Shown here one piece after another: positions 1-8,883 of a stretch of 46,534 nucleotides of DNA. Every line of letters begins with the position of its first letter. Position 1 is the first letter of the stretch. Both the position numbers and the translations under genes were made by a program. The stretch covers positions 1-46,534 of the forward strand of contig CAIOSP010000057.1 in NCBI GenBank assembly GCA_903861005.1. The letters run 5' to 3'. The notes beneath the pieces were generated by a model, which saw nothing but the letters and a program-made list of their open reading frames with translations, did no database searches and was not told the DNA's origin. Source of the stretch: an uncultured Pseudomonadota bacterium. GTDB taxonomy: Bacteria; Myxococcota_A; UBA796; GCA-2862545.

Positions 1-147
1 GTGCTTCCGCCCAGACGGTCCGAACGCAGGTACCCGCGCCACGTAAAGATCAAGATGAGCAACTACCAGCGAAACCGAGGCCGCCGACCTCCCAAAAGGG
101 ATCGGCGAAGCCTAGGAACTGGCCTAAGTGACCGGCATTGGTCCTAG
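1..147 (+). CDS. C-terminal tail of a probable IS4-type transposase (partial, cut by left edge)
   Basis: Frame 1 is open from the first base to a TAG at 145-147 and gives a very basic 48-residue tail. It contains the stretch YPRHVKIKMSNYQRNRGRR, which resembles the YPR-VK-KMSNY ending I associate with IS4-like DDE transposases. The catalytic domain would lie outside the window, so intactness cannot be judged. The stop codon shares a CTAG with the stop of the convergent rlmN, so no non-coding inverted-repeat space lies between the two genes. The element's end must be inside this tail or already lost. The assignment rests on one motif recalled from the family; a chance open frame is the alternative. 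Confidence 0.5.
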   Translation: MLPPRRSERRYPRHVKIKMSNYQRNRGRRPPKRDRRSLGTGLSDRHWS

Positions 148-1232
148 GCGGGCGCGCTCACGGCGGCGTTGCGCTGCCGCGCCTTGCCCAGCTGACCACA
201 CGCGGCCGACACGTCGATGCCGCGCGTGATGCGGATCTTCGTGAAGTAGCCGCGCTGCATCAGCAGCGCCTGGAAGGCCGTGACGCGCTCGGGCGCAGGG
301 CGGCGCAGGTCGCGGTCCGGGTTCTCGTTGTACGGGATCAGGTTGATCTTGCTCGGGATGCCTTCGAGCAGATCGGCCAGCCGCACCGCGTCCTCGTCGG
401 CGTCATTGAAGCCGGCGAGCATGACGTACTCGAACAGGATGCTCTTGCCGGACGGCAGCGGGAACGCGCGGCAGGCGTCCAGCAGCTCGGCCAGGCTGTG
501 CTTGCGCGTGATCGGCATGATCTGGCGGCGCTGCTCTTCGGTGGTCGCGTTGATCGACACGGCCAGGTTCACCGGCAGCGCGGCCGCCAGCTCCGCCATC
601 TTCGGGACCAGCCCCACGGTGGACACGGTGATCTTGCGGTGGCCGAAGTTCAGGCCGTGATCGTCCATGCACAGCGTGAGCGCGGGGACCAGGTTGTCCA
701 GGTTGTGCAGCGGCTCGCCCATGCCCATCAGCACGAGGTTCGCGATGCGCTTCTCCGGCGGCAGCGAGAGGCCGACGAGCAGCGGCTGCATGGCGATCTC
801 GGACGCCTTGAGCTGGCGCTTCAGGCCCATGTCGCCGGTGAGGCAGAACGTACACGCCATGGCGCAGCCCACCTGGCTCGACATGCACAAGGTCAGCCGA
901 TCGTTGTCGGGGATCAGCACCGACTCGATCACGGCGCCGTCTTCGCAGCGCCAGAGGAACTTGGTCGTGCCGTCCTCGGACTCGATGACCTGCTCGGTCT
1001 GGAGCGTCGGCACGTAGGCGCGCTGCTCCAGCATCCGCCGCGTCGCGAGAGCCAGGTTGGGGATGGCCTCGAACGACGTGAACGGCTGGGTCCAGAGGTG
1101 CCGGAACACCCGACGCGCGCGCGTCGCCGAGTCGCCCCACTCGTCGACCATCAGCGCCCGGAACGCGTCCCAGTCCAGCGAGCGCAGGTCGATCCGGCCT
1201 TGGTCGTCGTGGGCGAGAGCGTGGGGGGGCAT
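144..1232 (-). CDS. rlmN: 23S rRNA (adenine-C2)-methyltransferase RlmN (dual-specificity, also tRNA)
   Basis: This radical-SAM enzyme methylates C2 of A2503 in 23S rRNA and A37 of some tRNAs, supporting decoding accuracy. The product is 362 aa, the usual family length. The cluster motif CAMACTFC supplies Cys123, Cys127 and Cys130. Cys116 just before it and the methyl-carrying Cys in the C-terminal AACGQL are both present. With the ATG at 1232 these cysteines sit only two residues from the E. coli numbering (118, 125, 129, 132), which favours this start over a GTG at 1295. The N-terminal helical part (GRIDLRSLDWDAF) also matches the family. The gene is convergent with the transposase tail and downstream of the FG-GAP gene, probably as an independent housekeeping gene. 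Confidence 0.95.
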   Translation of the reverse strand: MPPHALAHDDQGRIDLRSLDWDAFRALMVDEWGDSATRARRVFRHLWTQPFTSFEAIPNLALATRRMLEQRAYVPTLQTEQVIESEDGTTKFLWRCEDGAVIESVLIPDNDRLTLCMSSQVGCAMACTFCLTGDMGLKRQLKASEIAMQPLLVGLSLPPEKRIANLVLMGMGEPLHNLDNLVPALTLCMDDHGLNFGHRKITVSTVGLVPKMAELAAALPVNLAVSINATTEEQRRQIMPITRKHSLAELLDACRAFPLPSGKSILFEYVMLAGFNDADEDAVRLADLLEGIPSKINLIPYNENPDRDLRRPAPERVTAFQALLMQRGYFTKIRITRGIDVSAACGQLGKARQRNAAVSAPA

Positions 1233-1314
1233 CGGCTGGGTCCAGGGAAGCGGCCGAGGTAGCGCGGGAATGGGGCGTCGTCGAACGCGGCCCACGGCGT
1301 CGGGCCCGCGTCGA

Positions 1315-3327
1315 TCAGTCCCACCAGATCCGCGGCGCCACCCTGTAGGCGACGCCGTCGACCGACGCGACCACGCGAGTAGAGCCCGGGTAGGAGGGCG
1401 CGCGGATCGTGGCGATCCAAGAGCCGTCGGTCTGGAGCCTGGGCGGGTCCACCACGGCGACCGGGGTGCCGCCCAACGTCACGCTGACGGTCGACGCGAC
1501 TGCCACGCCGCCGACGCCGTCGCGCGGCCAGATGGTGACGCGCACGGTCGCGCTGCCGTCCGCCGTCACGTGGCGGTCGACCTCGGAGAGCGTGACGCTT
1601 GCGGGCTCGGTGACGGTCCACGTCTGCCCGGCGGCCAAGCCGGTGACCTCCTGCACCACGCCCGACGGCCAGCGCACCCGCACCACACGCGCCTGCGTGT
1701 TCGCGCCCAGCCCGAAGAACAGGCGCTCGCGCGGCAGCGAGTCCATGTTCGCGTCGCCGCCCATGAGTTGCGCGCGGCTGGCGATCCCGTCGGCCTCCAG
1801 CTCGACCAGGGCTCCCAGCCCGAGCGGGTTGCTGGTGGTTCCGCGCAGGCGCAGCGCGATCGCGTGGTTGCCCACGTCGATGTCGTCGCGGAGGACGAGC
1901 GGCGCGTTGCCATACCCGACGATCGCCACGTCCGGATCGGCGTCGTCGTCCAGGTCGTCGAGCGACATGCCGTGCCAGCTGCCGCGCGCGGTGATGCCGA
2001 TCGGCGTCGTCACGTCCTCGAACGTGAAGTCGCCGCGGCCCCAGTAGGCGCGCGGCGGGAACAGGTCACCGGCGTACCCAAAGAACGACATCGCGTCATC
2101 GCCAAAGCCGACCAGAAGGTCGGCGACGCCGTCCAGATCCAGGTCGGGCGTGACGACACCCCACGGCGTGTCCGACTGGCCGTAGGTGAGCGGAAACTGC
2201 AGCGAGGTCGCGTCCTGCAGGCTGCCGTCGGGCATGGACCGAAGCACGGCCAAGTACGCGCTGCCGAGCGAGAGCACCAGGTCGGGGCGCAGGTCGCCGT
2301 CCAAATCTGAGCTGAGGCCGCCCATCGGCATCGCCGCGGTGTACGGGGCGCCCGCGGTCGCGGGATCCATCTTCCAGCGCGCGCCGGCCGGCGTCAGGTC
2401 GACGTCCGTCCAGCGCACGGTGTCGTCGTCCGCGCGCGTCGCGGCGCGCTCCAAGAACCCGCCGGGCGGGTGAGCCGCGCCGGGGCAGACCGAGGCCGAC
2501 GTAAGCACGCCAAGCTCTCCATCGCCACGCCACAGCGTCGACGCGCGCACAAGCCGCATCGGCATCGGCGCGTCGAACAGGTCGGCGCGCACGTCGAAGG
2601 TGCGCGGGCCGGTCTGGAGCAGCGCGCGCAGCGACCACTCGCAGCGATCCGACCCGACCAGCATGTCGATCCAGCCGTCTTCGTCGAGGTCGAGCACGCT
2701 GAGCGTGGTGTAGGTCCACCGGCTGGGGAGGTCGGAGTGGGTCAGCGTCACACCGCGCTCGAACCCGCCGTGACCGTCTGGCCACCAGATCAGGTCTGGC
2801 GACTCCTGGAACAGCTCCTCGCGCCCGTCGCCGTCGATGTCGAATCCAGCCATGAAGGCAAGATCCTCGCCCTGCGAGAGCGTCTCCTCCAACGCCAGAT
2901 CGCGGACCAACACACGCTGTACGCGGTCGTAGCGAAACACACGCGGCGCGCGCTCGGTCGCCGAGGTGGCGTAGCTCGACTCGTCGACGAGCACCTCGAC
3001 CTGCCCGTCGCCGTCGAGGTCCGCGAACACCGCGCGCGAAGTCTGCGGCGCGCCTTGGATGCTCGGGTCTCCCACGAAGAACGGGATCGCTGCCGCCGCG
3101 AAGGGCGCCGCGCTGATGTCGACCAGACCGTCACCCCAGCTCGCGGGCGGACCGGGCACGGGGACGTCGGTGTCGGGCGGGGCGTCCGTGTCCGCGGGCA
3201 CGTCCGTGTCGACGGTCGGGGCAAGGTCGGTGTCGGCGGACACGTCGGTGTCGACGACCGCGTCCACGCCGCGCTCGTGGCAGGCGAAGAGGGCAAGCAT
3301 CGTCGCGCTCGAAACGCAGATCCGCAC
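1315..3327 (-). CDS. FG-GAP/VCBS-repeat surface lipoprotein with C-terminal ASPIC/UnbV domain
   Basis: The 670-aa protein begins with a short signal ending in a lipobox-like LFAC (Cys16), so it is probably lipid-anchored. A low-complexity linker of repeated Thr-Asp-x-x-x-Asp-Thr-Asp units follows (about residues 22-55). Several FG-GAP calcium-loop motifs then appear, such as DLDGDGQVEV, DIDGDGREEL, DLDEDGWIDM and DLDLDGVADL, as expected of an integrin-like beta-propeller. The C-terminal region has NPLGLGALVELEADG and RVRWPSGVVQEV, characteristic of ASPIC/UnbV modules of the CRTAC1 type. The GTG start at 3327 has a strong GGGAGGGAGGG a few bases upstream; the internal ATG at 3300 would leave no usable signal peptide. 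The substrate or partner is unknown. A role in adhesion or surface binding is family-level inference. Confidence 0.85.
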   Translation of the reverse strand: MRICVSSATMLALFACHERGVDAVVDTDVSADTDLAPTVDTDVPADTDAPPDTDVPVPGPPASWGDGLVDISAAPFAAAAIPFFVGDPSIQGAPQTSRAVFADLDGDGQVEVLVDESSYATSATERAPRVFRYDRVQRVLVRDLALEETLSQGEDLAFMAGFDIDGDGREELFQESPDLIWWPDGHGGFERGVTLTHSDLPSRWTYTTLSVLDLDEDGWIDMLVGSDRCEWSLRALLQTGPRTFDVRADLFDAPMPMRLVRASTLWRGDGELGVLTSASVCPGAAHPPGGFLERAATRADDDTVRWTDVDLTPAGARWKMDPATAGAPYTAAMPMGGLSSDLDGDLRPDLVLSLGSAYLAVLRSMPDGSLQDATSLQFPLTYGQSDTPWGVVTPDLDLDGVADLLVGFGDDAMSFFGYAGDLFPPRAYWGRGDFTFEDVTTPIGITARGSWHGMSLDDLDDDADPDVAIVGYGNAPLVLRDDIDVGNHAIALRLRGTTSNPLGLGALVELEADGIASRAQLMGGDANMDSLPRERLFFGLGANTQARVVRVRWPSGVVQEVTGLAAGQTWTVTEPASVTLSEVDRHVTADGSATVRVTIWPRDGVGGVAVASTVSVTLGGTPVAVVDPPRLQTDGSWIATIRAPSYPGSTRVVASVDGVAYRVAPRIWWD

Positions 3328-3384
3328 CGGCAGCCCTCCCTCCCCATCATACCGCGCGCGGTCGGCGATTGCGGACGACGCCGG

Positions 3385-3993
3385 TCAGTCCTGCGAGAAG
3401 TACGGATCCAGGTCGGGACAGACCAAGCCCAAGTCGACGAGCAGCTGGGCGGCGGTACCCAGGTCGATGCGCGTCGCGCCGAGCTTGCAGGTCCGGAGGT
3501 CGATCGCGCAGCCGCGCGTGCCAGTCAGGTCGGTCTCCAGCAGCGTCGCCTGACGCACGATCGCGGCGGTCAGGTCACTCTGCGGGAAGCGCGCTCCGGA
3601 CAGGTCGCAGCCGGTGAAGTCCACTCCGACCAGGCCGCACTCGATCGCGGCCAGCTTCTTGAGCTTCATCCCCGCGAACACCGAGTTGTCCAGACGGCAC
3701 TGCTCAAAGCGCATCGACAGGGTCAGCGGGCGCACCGTGGTCCAGTTGATGCCCATCATGCGGCAGCTGAGGAAGGTGACGTCGCGCAGGGTGCAGTTGG
3801 CGAAGCTGGCGGTGGTCAGCTCGCAGTGGGCGAACACCACGCGCTCGAACCGGCAGTCGTCGAAGCGGGTGCCGGTGAAGGCGCCGCGCTCGAAGCGGAC
3901 GCGCTCGTACTCGCCGCCGGTGACGCGCTCCCCCGCCGCTTGCGCGCCGACCCACGTCCGGTCGAGGTGCTCGCCCTGGATCGACTCAGACAT
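3385..3993 (-). CDS. Pentapeptide-repeat protein
   Basis: The 202-aa product is built of A(D/N)LxX-type five-residue steps, for example FERGAFTGTRFDDCRFERVV, CTLRDVTFLSC, VDFTGCDLSGARF and ETDLTG. These predict a right-handed quadrilateral beta-helix. I see no signal peptide or membrane segment, so it is likely cytosolic. The start at 3993 (MSESIQGEHLDR) has a GGAGG about five bases upstream; longer readings to 4131 lack family support. Qnr/MfpA-type relatives mimic DNA and protect gyrase, but that cannot be claimed from repeats alone. It is divergent from the SPFH gene across a 209-bp region in which I find no convincing promoter hexamers. Confidence 0.85.
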   Translation of the reverse strand: MSESIQGEHLDRTWVGAQAAGERVTGGEYERVRFERGAFTGTRFDDCRFERVVFAHCELTTASFANCTLRDVTFLSCRMMGINWTTVRPLTLSMRFEQCRLDNSVFAGMKLKKLAAIECGLVGVDFTGCDLSGARFPQSDLTAAIVRQATLLETDLTGTRGCAIDLRTCKLGATRIDLGTAAQLLVDLGLVCPDLDPYFSQD

Positions 3994-4202
3994 GGGGCCT
4001 CCGTGGCGCCGAAGGCGCGCGGCGTCATGGCCCGGGCGCCGAACCGCCGCCACCCGACCGCCTCGGATGCGGGCCCCCGACCCACGGGGCCGTCCTCCGC
4101 ACGCCGAGGATGCAAGAACCGACCCATGCAAGCAGGAAATTTGAGCGGGTTGCTCCTCCCCCCCAGCAGCGGTCCGATATGCGCAAAAGGCAAGGAGGTC
4201 CG

Positions 4203-6278
4203 ATGTTCGAAGACCTGTTCCCCGTCCTCATCGTGGTCATGCCCATCCTGCTCGTTCTGGTCGTGATCGGCTCGGTGGCGTCACTCTGGGTCGTGAACGT
4301 CGGCCCCACGCGGATCGCGATCACCGAGCGGCGCTACCTGGGCAAGAAGCTGCCCGCCGGGCGCGCGTTCGCCGCCAACGGCGAAATCGGCATCCAGGCC
4401 GAGTACCTGGCGCCGGGCCTGCACTTCATCCCGTGGCCCTTCGTCACGGTGATCCTGAAGGTGGACTTTGTGAGCATCGCGGCCAACGAGCTGGGCGTGG
4501 TCACGGCGTCGGACGGCGAGTCTATGCCGTCGGGGCGCGTGTTCGCTGAGGACAAGGCGGGCGGCACCCACGACAACTTCCAGGACCCGGTCGCGTTCCT
4601 GAACCACGGCGGCATCCGCGGCAAGCAGCTCCGCTTCCTCACGAACGGCACGTTCAAGATCCACCCGCTGCTGTTCAAAGTGGAGAAGATCAAGAAGACC
4701 TTCATCCCCGAGGGCATGATCGGCGTGGTGACGGCGGCCGACGGCGGGTCGCTGCTAGCCAGCCAGCTGCTGGCGCGCAGCGTGGACGGACACGACAACT
4801 TCCAGATGGCCGAAATCTTCCTCAAGAACGGCGGTCAGAAGGGCCCGCAGATCGACTTCCTGCGGCCCGGCACGTACAACGTGTTCACCGACATGTTCCG
4901 CGTGGAGACGCAGCCCGCCGTCACCATCAGCGAAGACTCCGTCGGCATCGTCGACGCGCGCGACGGCCAGCCGATGGCCAAGGAGGACGTGGTCGCCGCC
5001 ACGCCCGACGTGACGAAGCACAACAGCTTCCAGGACGGCCAGGCCTTCCTCACGCTCGGCGGCCGCCGCGGTCCGCAGGAGGCGGTGCTCCGCCCCGGCA
5101 CCTACTACATCAACCCCTACTCGTTCGCGGTCACCATGCGTCCGCTCACGGTGATCCGCCAGGGCGAGGTCGGTGTGCTGATCTCGAACATCGGGCGCGA
5201 CCCGTCCGAGCTGCACCGCGGCGACGAGGACGTGCAGGAGTCGGGCAGCGAGGACACGTCCACCGGCGGCAAGAGCTTCCGCACCCGTCACGTGGTGCCG
5301 GAGGGCTACCGCGGCATCCAGCAGAACGTGCTCGGGCCGGGCAAGTACAACCTCAACCCGCTCGCCTACACGGTGCTCCCCATCCCCACGACCACGCGGT
5401 CGGTGGAGTGGGCAGGCGATCAGGCCAAGAACGGCACCTTCGATCCGTTCCGCGTCGTGTCGCATGACGGCTTCGAGATGCAGGTCGAGGTGCGGTGCCA
5501 GTACCGGGTGCTCCCGGAGAACGCGCCGTACGTCGTGCAGAAGCTCGGCTCGATCGAGGACCTTGAGCGCAACGTGATCCACCCCCAGATCGACGGCATC
5601 TTCCGCGCGCAGGTCTCCAAGTCCCCCGCCATTGCGTACCAGCAGAACCGCGCCGCCGAGCAGGACGCCGCGCAGGCTGCCGTGAAGAACGATCTGGCGA
5701 GCTACCGCGTGGAGGTGGTGTCGGTCATGATCACCAACATCCACCTGCCCGAAGCGCTGATGAAGACCACGCAGGAGAAGAACCTGGCGGAGCAGCGCAA
5801 GTCGATGTTCGACGCGCAGGAGCAGGCCGAGAAGCGGCGCATCGAGTTCCAGAAGACCAAGGCGCAGGCCGATCAGCAGGACGCGCTCATCAAGGCGCAG
5901 GTCGGCATCGAGATCGCGCGGCACGAAGCGAACCAGGTGCAGGAGCGCGCCAAGGGCGAGGCCGAGGCGGTCAAGACCAAGGCCGAGGCCGAGGCCTCGC
6001 GCACCAAGCAGGTCGGTGACGCCGAAGCGGACGTCATCCGCTCGAAGGGTGAGGCGCAGGCCAAGGCCTACAAGGACCAGGTGGACGCGCTCACCGCGCA
6101 GGGCGTCACCGCGGTCGAGGTCATGAAGCAGATCGCCGGCGCCAGGCTCGACATCGTGCCGCGTGTGCAGGTGAGCGGCGGTGGCCACGGTGACGGCGGC
6201 GGGCTGGTGCAGCTGCTGCTCGCCAACATGCTCGAGAAGCGCCTGGACGCCGACGCGACAAAGCCCGACGCGTCCTGA
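4203..6278 (+). CDS. SPFH/band 7 (flotillin-like) membrane protein with N-terminal repeat modules
   Basis: The 691-aa protein starts at an ATG behind an ideal AAGGAGGT. A single membrane helix lies at about residues 8-31. After it come four or five related modules spaced about 75 residues apart, with recurring elements: GVVTASDG, GVVTAADG and GIVDARDG; a DNFQ or NSFQ segment followed by FL..GG.(R/K)G.Q; and an L.(P/N)GT..I.P..F.V step. The SPFH domain follows at about 395-560. A Glu/Ala/Lys-rich coiled coil (about 565-650) and a Gly-rich end complete it. SPFH proteins oligomerise on membranes and scaffold microdomains or proteases. The repeated N-terminal part is a recognisable bacterial SPFH subfamily but of unknown role. 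No NfeD or protease partner is adjacent. Confidence 0.85.
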   Translation: MFEDLFPVLIVVMPILLVLVVIGSVASLWVVNVGPTRIAITERRYLGKKLPAGRAFAANGEIGIQAEYLAPGLHFIPWPFVTVILKVDFVSIAANELGVVTASDGESMPSGRVFAEDKAGGTHDNFQDPVAFLNHGGIRGKQLRFLTNGTFKIHPLLFKVEKIKKTFIPEGMIGVVTAADGGSLLASQLLARSVDGHDNFQMAEIFLKNGGQKGPQIDFLRPGTYNVFTDMFRVETQPAVTISEDSVGIVDARDGQPMAKEDVVAATPDVTKHNSFQDGQAFLTLGGRRGPQEAVLRPGTYYINPYSFAVTMRPLTVIRQGEVGVLISNIGRDPSELHRGDEDVQESGSEDTSTGGKSFRTRHVVPEGYRGIQQNVLGPGKYNLNPLAYTVLPIPTTTRSVEWAGDQAKNGTFDPFRVVSHDGFEMQVEVRCQYRVLPENAPYVVQKLGSIEDLERNVIHPQIDGIFRAQVSKSPAIAYQQNRAAEQDAAQAAVKNDLASYRVEVVSVMITNIHLPEALMKTTQEKNLAEQRKSMFDAQEQAEKRRIEFQKTKAQADQQDALIKAQVGIEIARHEANQVQERAKGEAEAVKTKAEAEASRTKQVGDAEADVIRSKGEAQAKAYKDQVDALTAQGVTAVEVMKQIAGARLDIVPRVQVSGGGHGDGGGLVQLLLANMLEKRLDADATKPDAS

Positions 6279-6410
6279 GGTTGAGCCCAAGGGGGCGGCG
6301 ATTGGACCGTCCCCAGCTCCCTCACGCAGTTCTCATCTGTGAATCATGAGACTCCGATCGGGCCAGCCTATGAAGGGGATGGGTGCAGCACGCACCCCCC
6401 TGGAGTGTCC

Positions 6411-6725
6411 ATGCGTCCCCTGCTGCTCGCCGTCAGTCTCCTCGCCGCCTGCAACGCGACCCCGTCGAACCCCGACGTCGCCCGCATCGCCGCGCTCACC
6501 CCCGACAACGCGAACGGCACCACCGTGTACGCCGACAACTGCGCGGTCTGCCACGGCGCCACCGGCGGCGGCGGCACGGGTCCCAAGCTGGCCGGCTCGG
6601 CCTACGCGCTCGACACCGTGATCGGCACCGTGCTCACCGGCAAGGAGAGCATGCCCGCGTTCAGCGGCACGCTGACCGATCAGGAGATCGCCGACGTCGC
6701 CGCGTACGTCACCGAGGATCTGTAG
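6411..6725 (+). CDS. Small c-type cytochrome, probable lipoprotein
   Basis: The 104-aa product has a lipoprotein signal ending LLAAC (Cys14), a single haem-attachment motif CAVCH (Cys44, Cys47, His48) and a likely axial Met81 in ESMPAF, so it is a class I mono-haem cytochrome tethered to a membrane outside the cytoplasm. The ATG at 6411 is preceded by GGAG; the longer reading from 6339 would bury the signal peptide. It probably shuttles electrons between membrane complexes, but no redox partner gene is adjacent. Its 3' end overlaps the convergent recD2 end by 17 bases. Confidence 0.9.
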   Translation: MRPLLLAVSLLAACNATPSNPDVARIAALTPDNANGTTVYADNCAVCHGATGGGGTGPKLAGSAYALDTVIGTVLTGKESMPAFSGTLTDQEIADVAAYVTEDL

Positions 6726-8883
6726 CCAAGACTTGGTGCTCCCTGCGGAGCACCACCCCGAGCCGTGTGTGACGCGCGTCCCCTCGCTGCGCGCGCACGG
6801 CACGTGACCACGCCTGAGCGTCGCCGATGCCGCAGAAGAACCGGCGCGCGCGCGTGATGGCCGTGTAGGCCAGGTTTCGCCTGAGCATGATGCTGTGCGA
6901 CGAGTGGAGAACCAGCACCACCGCCGGGTACTCGCTGCCCTGGCTCTTGTGCACGGTGATCGCGTAGGCGAGCTCAAGGTCGTCGAGGTCCTCGCGCAGG
7001 TACGGGATCAGCCCCTCGTCGAAGCGCACCGCGAGGCTGCCGGGGTGGGCCTGCTCGACAGTGCCCATGTCGCCGTTGAACACGCCGAGGTCGTAGCGGT
7101 TGCGCGTGCCGATCACGCGGTCGCCCACCGCGAAGGACTTGAAGCCGAAGGTCAGGCGCGGCGCGTCGGGGTTGAGCGCGTCGCGGAGCAGGTCGTTGAG
7201 CGCGCCGGTGCCGAGCGGCCCCTTGCGCGTGGGCGTCAGCACCTGCACCTCGTGCCGAGGATCAAGCCCGCGCTGCGGCAGGCGGCGCGTGACGATCTCC
7301 ACGAGCGCCGCCGCGACCGCCGACGGGTCGTCGCGCGACACCAGGAAGAAGTCGTCGTGGCCGGTGGACTGACCTGAGCCCGGCACGCGACCCGCGTGCA
7401 CCTCTTGGGCGGCGGCGACGATGCCGCTTCGCGCGCCTTGCCGGTGCACGTGCGCGAGCCGCGCGACGGCGACCGCGCCGGAGTCCACCAGATCCCGCAG
7501 CACCTGGCCTGGGCCCACGCTCGGGAGCTGGTCTGCGTCGCCGACGAGCACCACGCGGAATGGGCGGTCGCTCGGGCAGGCCTCGAGCACCGACGCCATC
7601 AGCCGCACGTCGACCATCGACGCCTCGTCGATCAGCAGCGCGTCGGACTCGAGCGGCGACCCAGGACCACGCGCGAACCCACCGGTGCCGGGCTGGAACT
7701 CCAGGAGGCGGTGCAGCGTGGCGGCGTCGTGCCCTGTCGCCTCGGCCAGCCGACGCGACGCGCGGCCAGTGGGCGACGCGAGCGACCACGTCTCGCCGCG
7801 CGCGCCGGCGAGGTGGAGGAGCACCTTCACCAGCGTGGTCTTGCCGGTGCCAGGCCCGCCCGTGATCACCGAGAACGGCGACGTGGCGGCCAGCCGCACG
7901 GCGTCGCGCTGCCCGGGGTCGAGCGTGATGCCCACCGCCGCCTCCGCGCGCGCGAGCAAGGCGTCGTCGAGGTCGTCGGGCGCGTCGCCCATGCCGCGCA
8001 GCGCCAGGCCCGCCAGCACCCGCTCCTCGGCGAAGGCCAGGTCTGGGTCCGCGAGCAGGCGCGTGTCGCCGTCGCTCACGTCCACCAGCACGCCGCGGTC
8101 GAGCAGCGCGTCGATCGCCGCCGACACGTCGCGCGCGGGCACGTCGAGGCGCTCGAGCGCAGGCGGGATCTCGGGCTCCGGCAGGTGGCAGTGGCCCTCG
8201 TCTTGCGCCCGCGAGACCACGTGCGCGATCGCGGCCTGCACGCGCTCTGGCGCGTCCTTGGCCATGCCCTGGCCGAGCGCCAGCTTGTCGGCGATGCCGA
8301 ACCCGATGCCGCTGATCTCCTCCGCGAGTCGGTAGGGCGCGCTGTGCACGACCGCCCATGCCTCGTCGCCGTAGCGAGCGCGCACCCGGCCCACCAGGCG
8401 CGGCGACAGCCCCAGGCCACGCAGCAGGATCGACAGCGCGCGCCCGCCTGCGTCGGCACGCCAGGACTCGGCGAGGGCCGCGGCCTTCTTGGCGCCGATC
8501 CCGGGCACCTCGGCCAGCCGCTCGGGCGTGCTCTCCAGTATTGTGGTCGTCTGCTCGCGGAAGTGATCGACGATGCGATCCGCGAGCGCGCCTCCGATCC
8601 CCTTCACGCCCGACGACGCCAGGTAGAGCCGGATGCCCGCCTCAGTCCGCGGGGACGACAGCAGCATACCGCTCGCCTTGAATTGCCAGCCGTGGAGCGG
8701 GTGGTGCTCGTGCTCGCCCTCGAACGACGCGAACGGCAGCTCGTCCGCCACGTCGGCCACCGCGCCGATCGGACCGACGACCATGGTGGAGCCCTCGGCG
8801 GTGCGCACGCGGATCACGGCCCAGCCCCGGTCATCGGCCACCCACAGCACACGCTCGACGCGGCCTTCGATCCAGGTGCTCAC
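6709..8883 (-). CDS. recD2: RecD2-type 5'-3' DNA helicase (SF1B)
   Basis: The 724-aa protein matches the length and layout of RecD2 enzymes, which act without RecBC in DNA repair and replication-fork processing. An N-terminal OB-like region (WIEGRVERVLW) leads into helix-hairpin-helix motifs (SGVKGIGGALADRI, EVPGIGAKKAAAL, ISGIGFGIADKLA). The helicase core follows with Walker A VITGGPGTGKTT, DEASMVD, GDADQLPSVGPG and the C-terminal TVHKSQGSEY and AYTAITRA. The start is the GTG at 8883, forming a GTGA overlap with the nadD stop, which suggests translational coupling. The tail overlaps the convergent cytochrome gene by 17 bases. Confidence 0.93.
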   Translation of the reverse strand: MSTWIEGRVERVLWVADDRGWAVIRVRTAEGSTMVVGPIGAVADVADELPFASFEGEHEHHPLHGWQFKASGMLLSSPRTEAGIRLYLASSGVKGIGGALADRIVDHFREQTTTILESTPERLAEVPGIGAKKAAALAESWRADAGGRALSILLRGLGLSPRLVGRVRARYGDEAWAVVHSAPYRLAEEISGIGFGIADKLALGQGMAKDAPERVQAAIAHVVSRAQDEGHCHLPEPEIPPALERLDVPARDVSAAIDALLDRGVLVDVSDGDTRLLADPDLAFAEERVLAGLALRGMGDAPDDLDDALLARAEAAVGITLDPGQRDAVRLAATSPFSVITGGPGTGKTTLVKVLLHLAGARGETWSLASPTGRASRRLAEATGHDAATLHRLLEFQPGTGGFARGPGSPLESDALLIDEASMVDVRLMASVLEACPSDRPFRVVLVGDADQLPSVGPGQVLRDLVDSGAVAVARLAHVHRQGARSGIVAAAQEVHAGRVPGSGQSTGHDDFFLVSRDDPSAVAAALVEIVTRRLPQRGLDPRHEVQVLTPTRKGPLGTGALNDLLRDALNPDAPRLTFGFKSFAVGDRVIGTRNRYDLGVFNGDMGTVEQAHPGSLAVRFDEGLIPYLREDLDDLELAYAITVHKSQGSEYPAVVLVLHSSHSIMLRRNLAYTAITRARRFFCGIGDAQAWSRAVRAQRGDARHTRLGVVLRREHQVLATDPR
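6734..6755. terminator. Hairpin just past the cytochrome c gene, inside the 3' end of recD2
   Basis: TGGTGCTCC and GGAGCACCA form a perfect 9-bp inverted repeat around a CTGC loop, nine bases after the cytochrome stop codon. It has no clear T run, so it is at best a weak or Rho-assisted terminator. It also codes for the last residues of RecD2. Confidence 0.4.

Noticed and set aside
6709-6770. Possible frameshift or stop loss at the RecD2 C-terminus
   Set aside because: The tail can be aligned with the usual RecD2 ending (AYTAITRA then a short basic tail), so a natural end is more likely.
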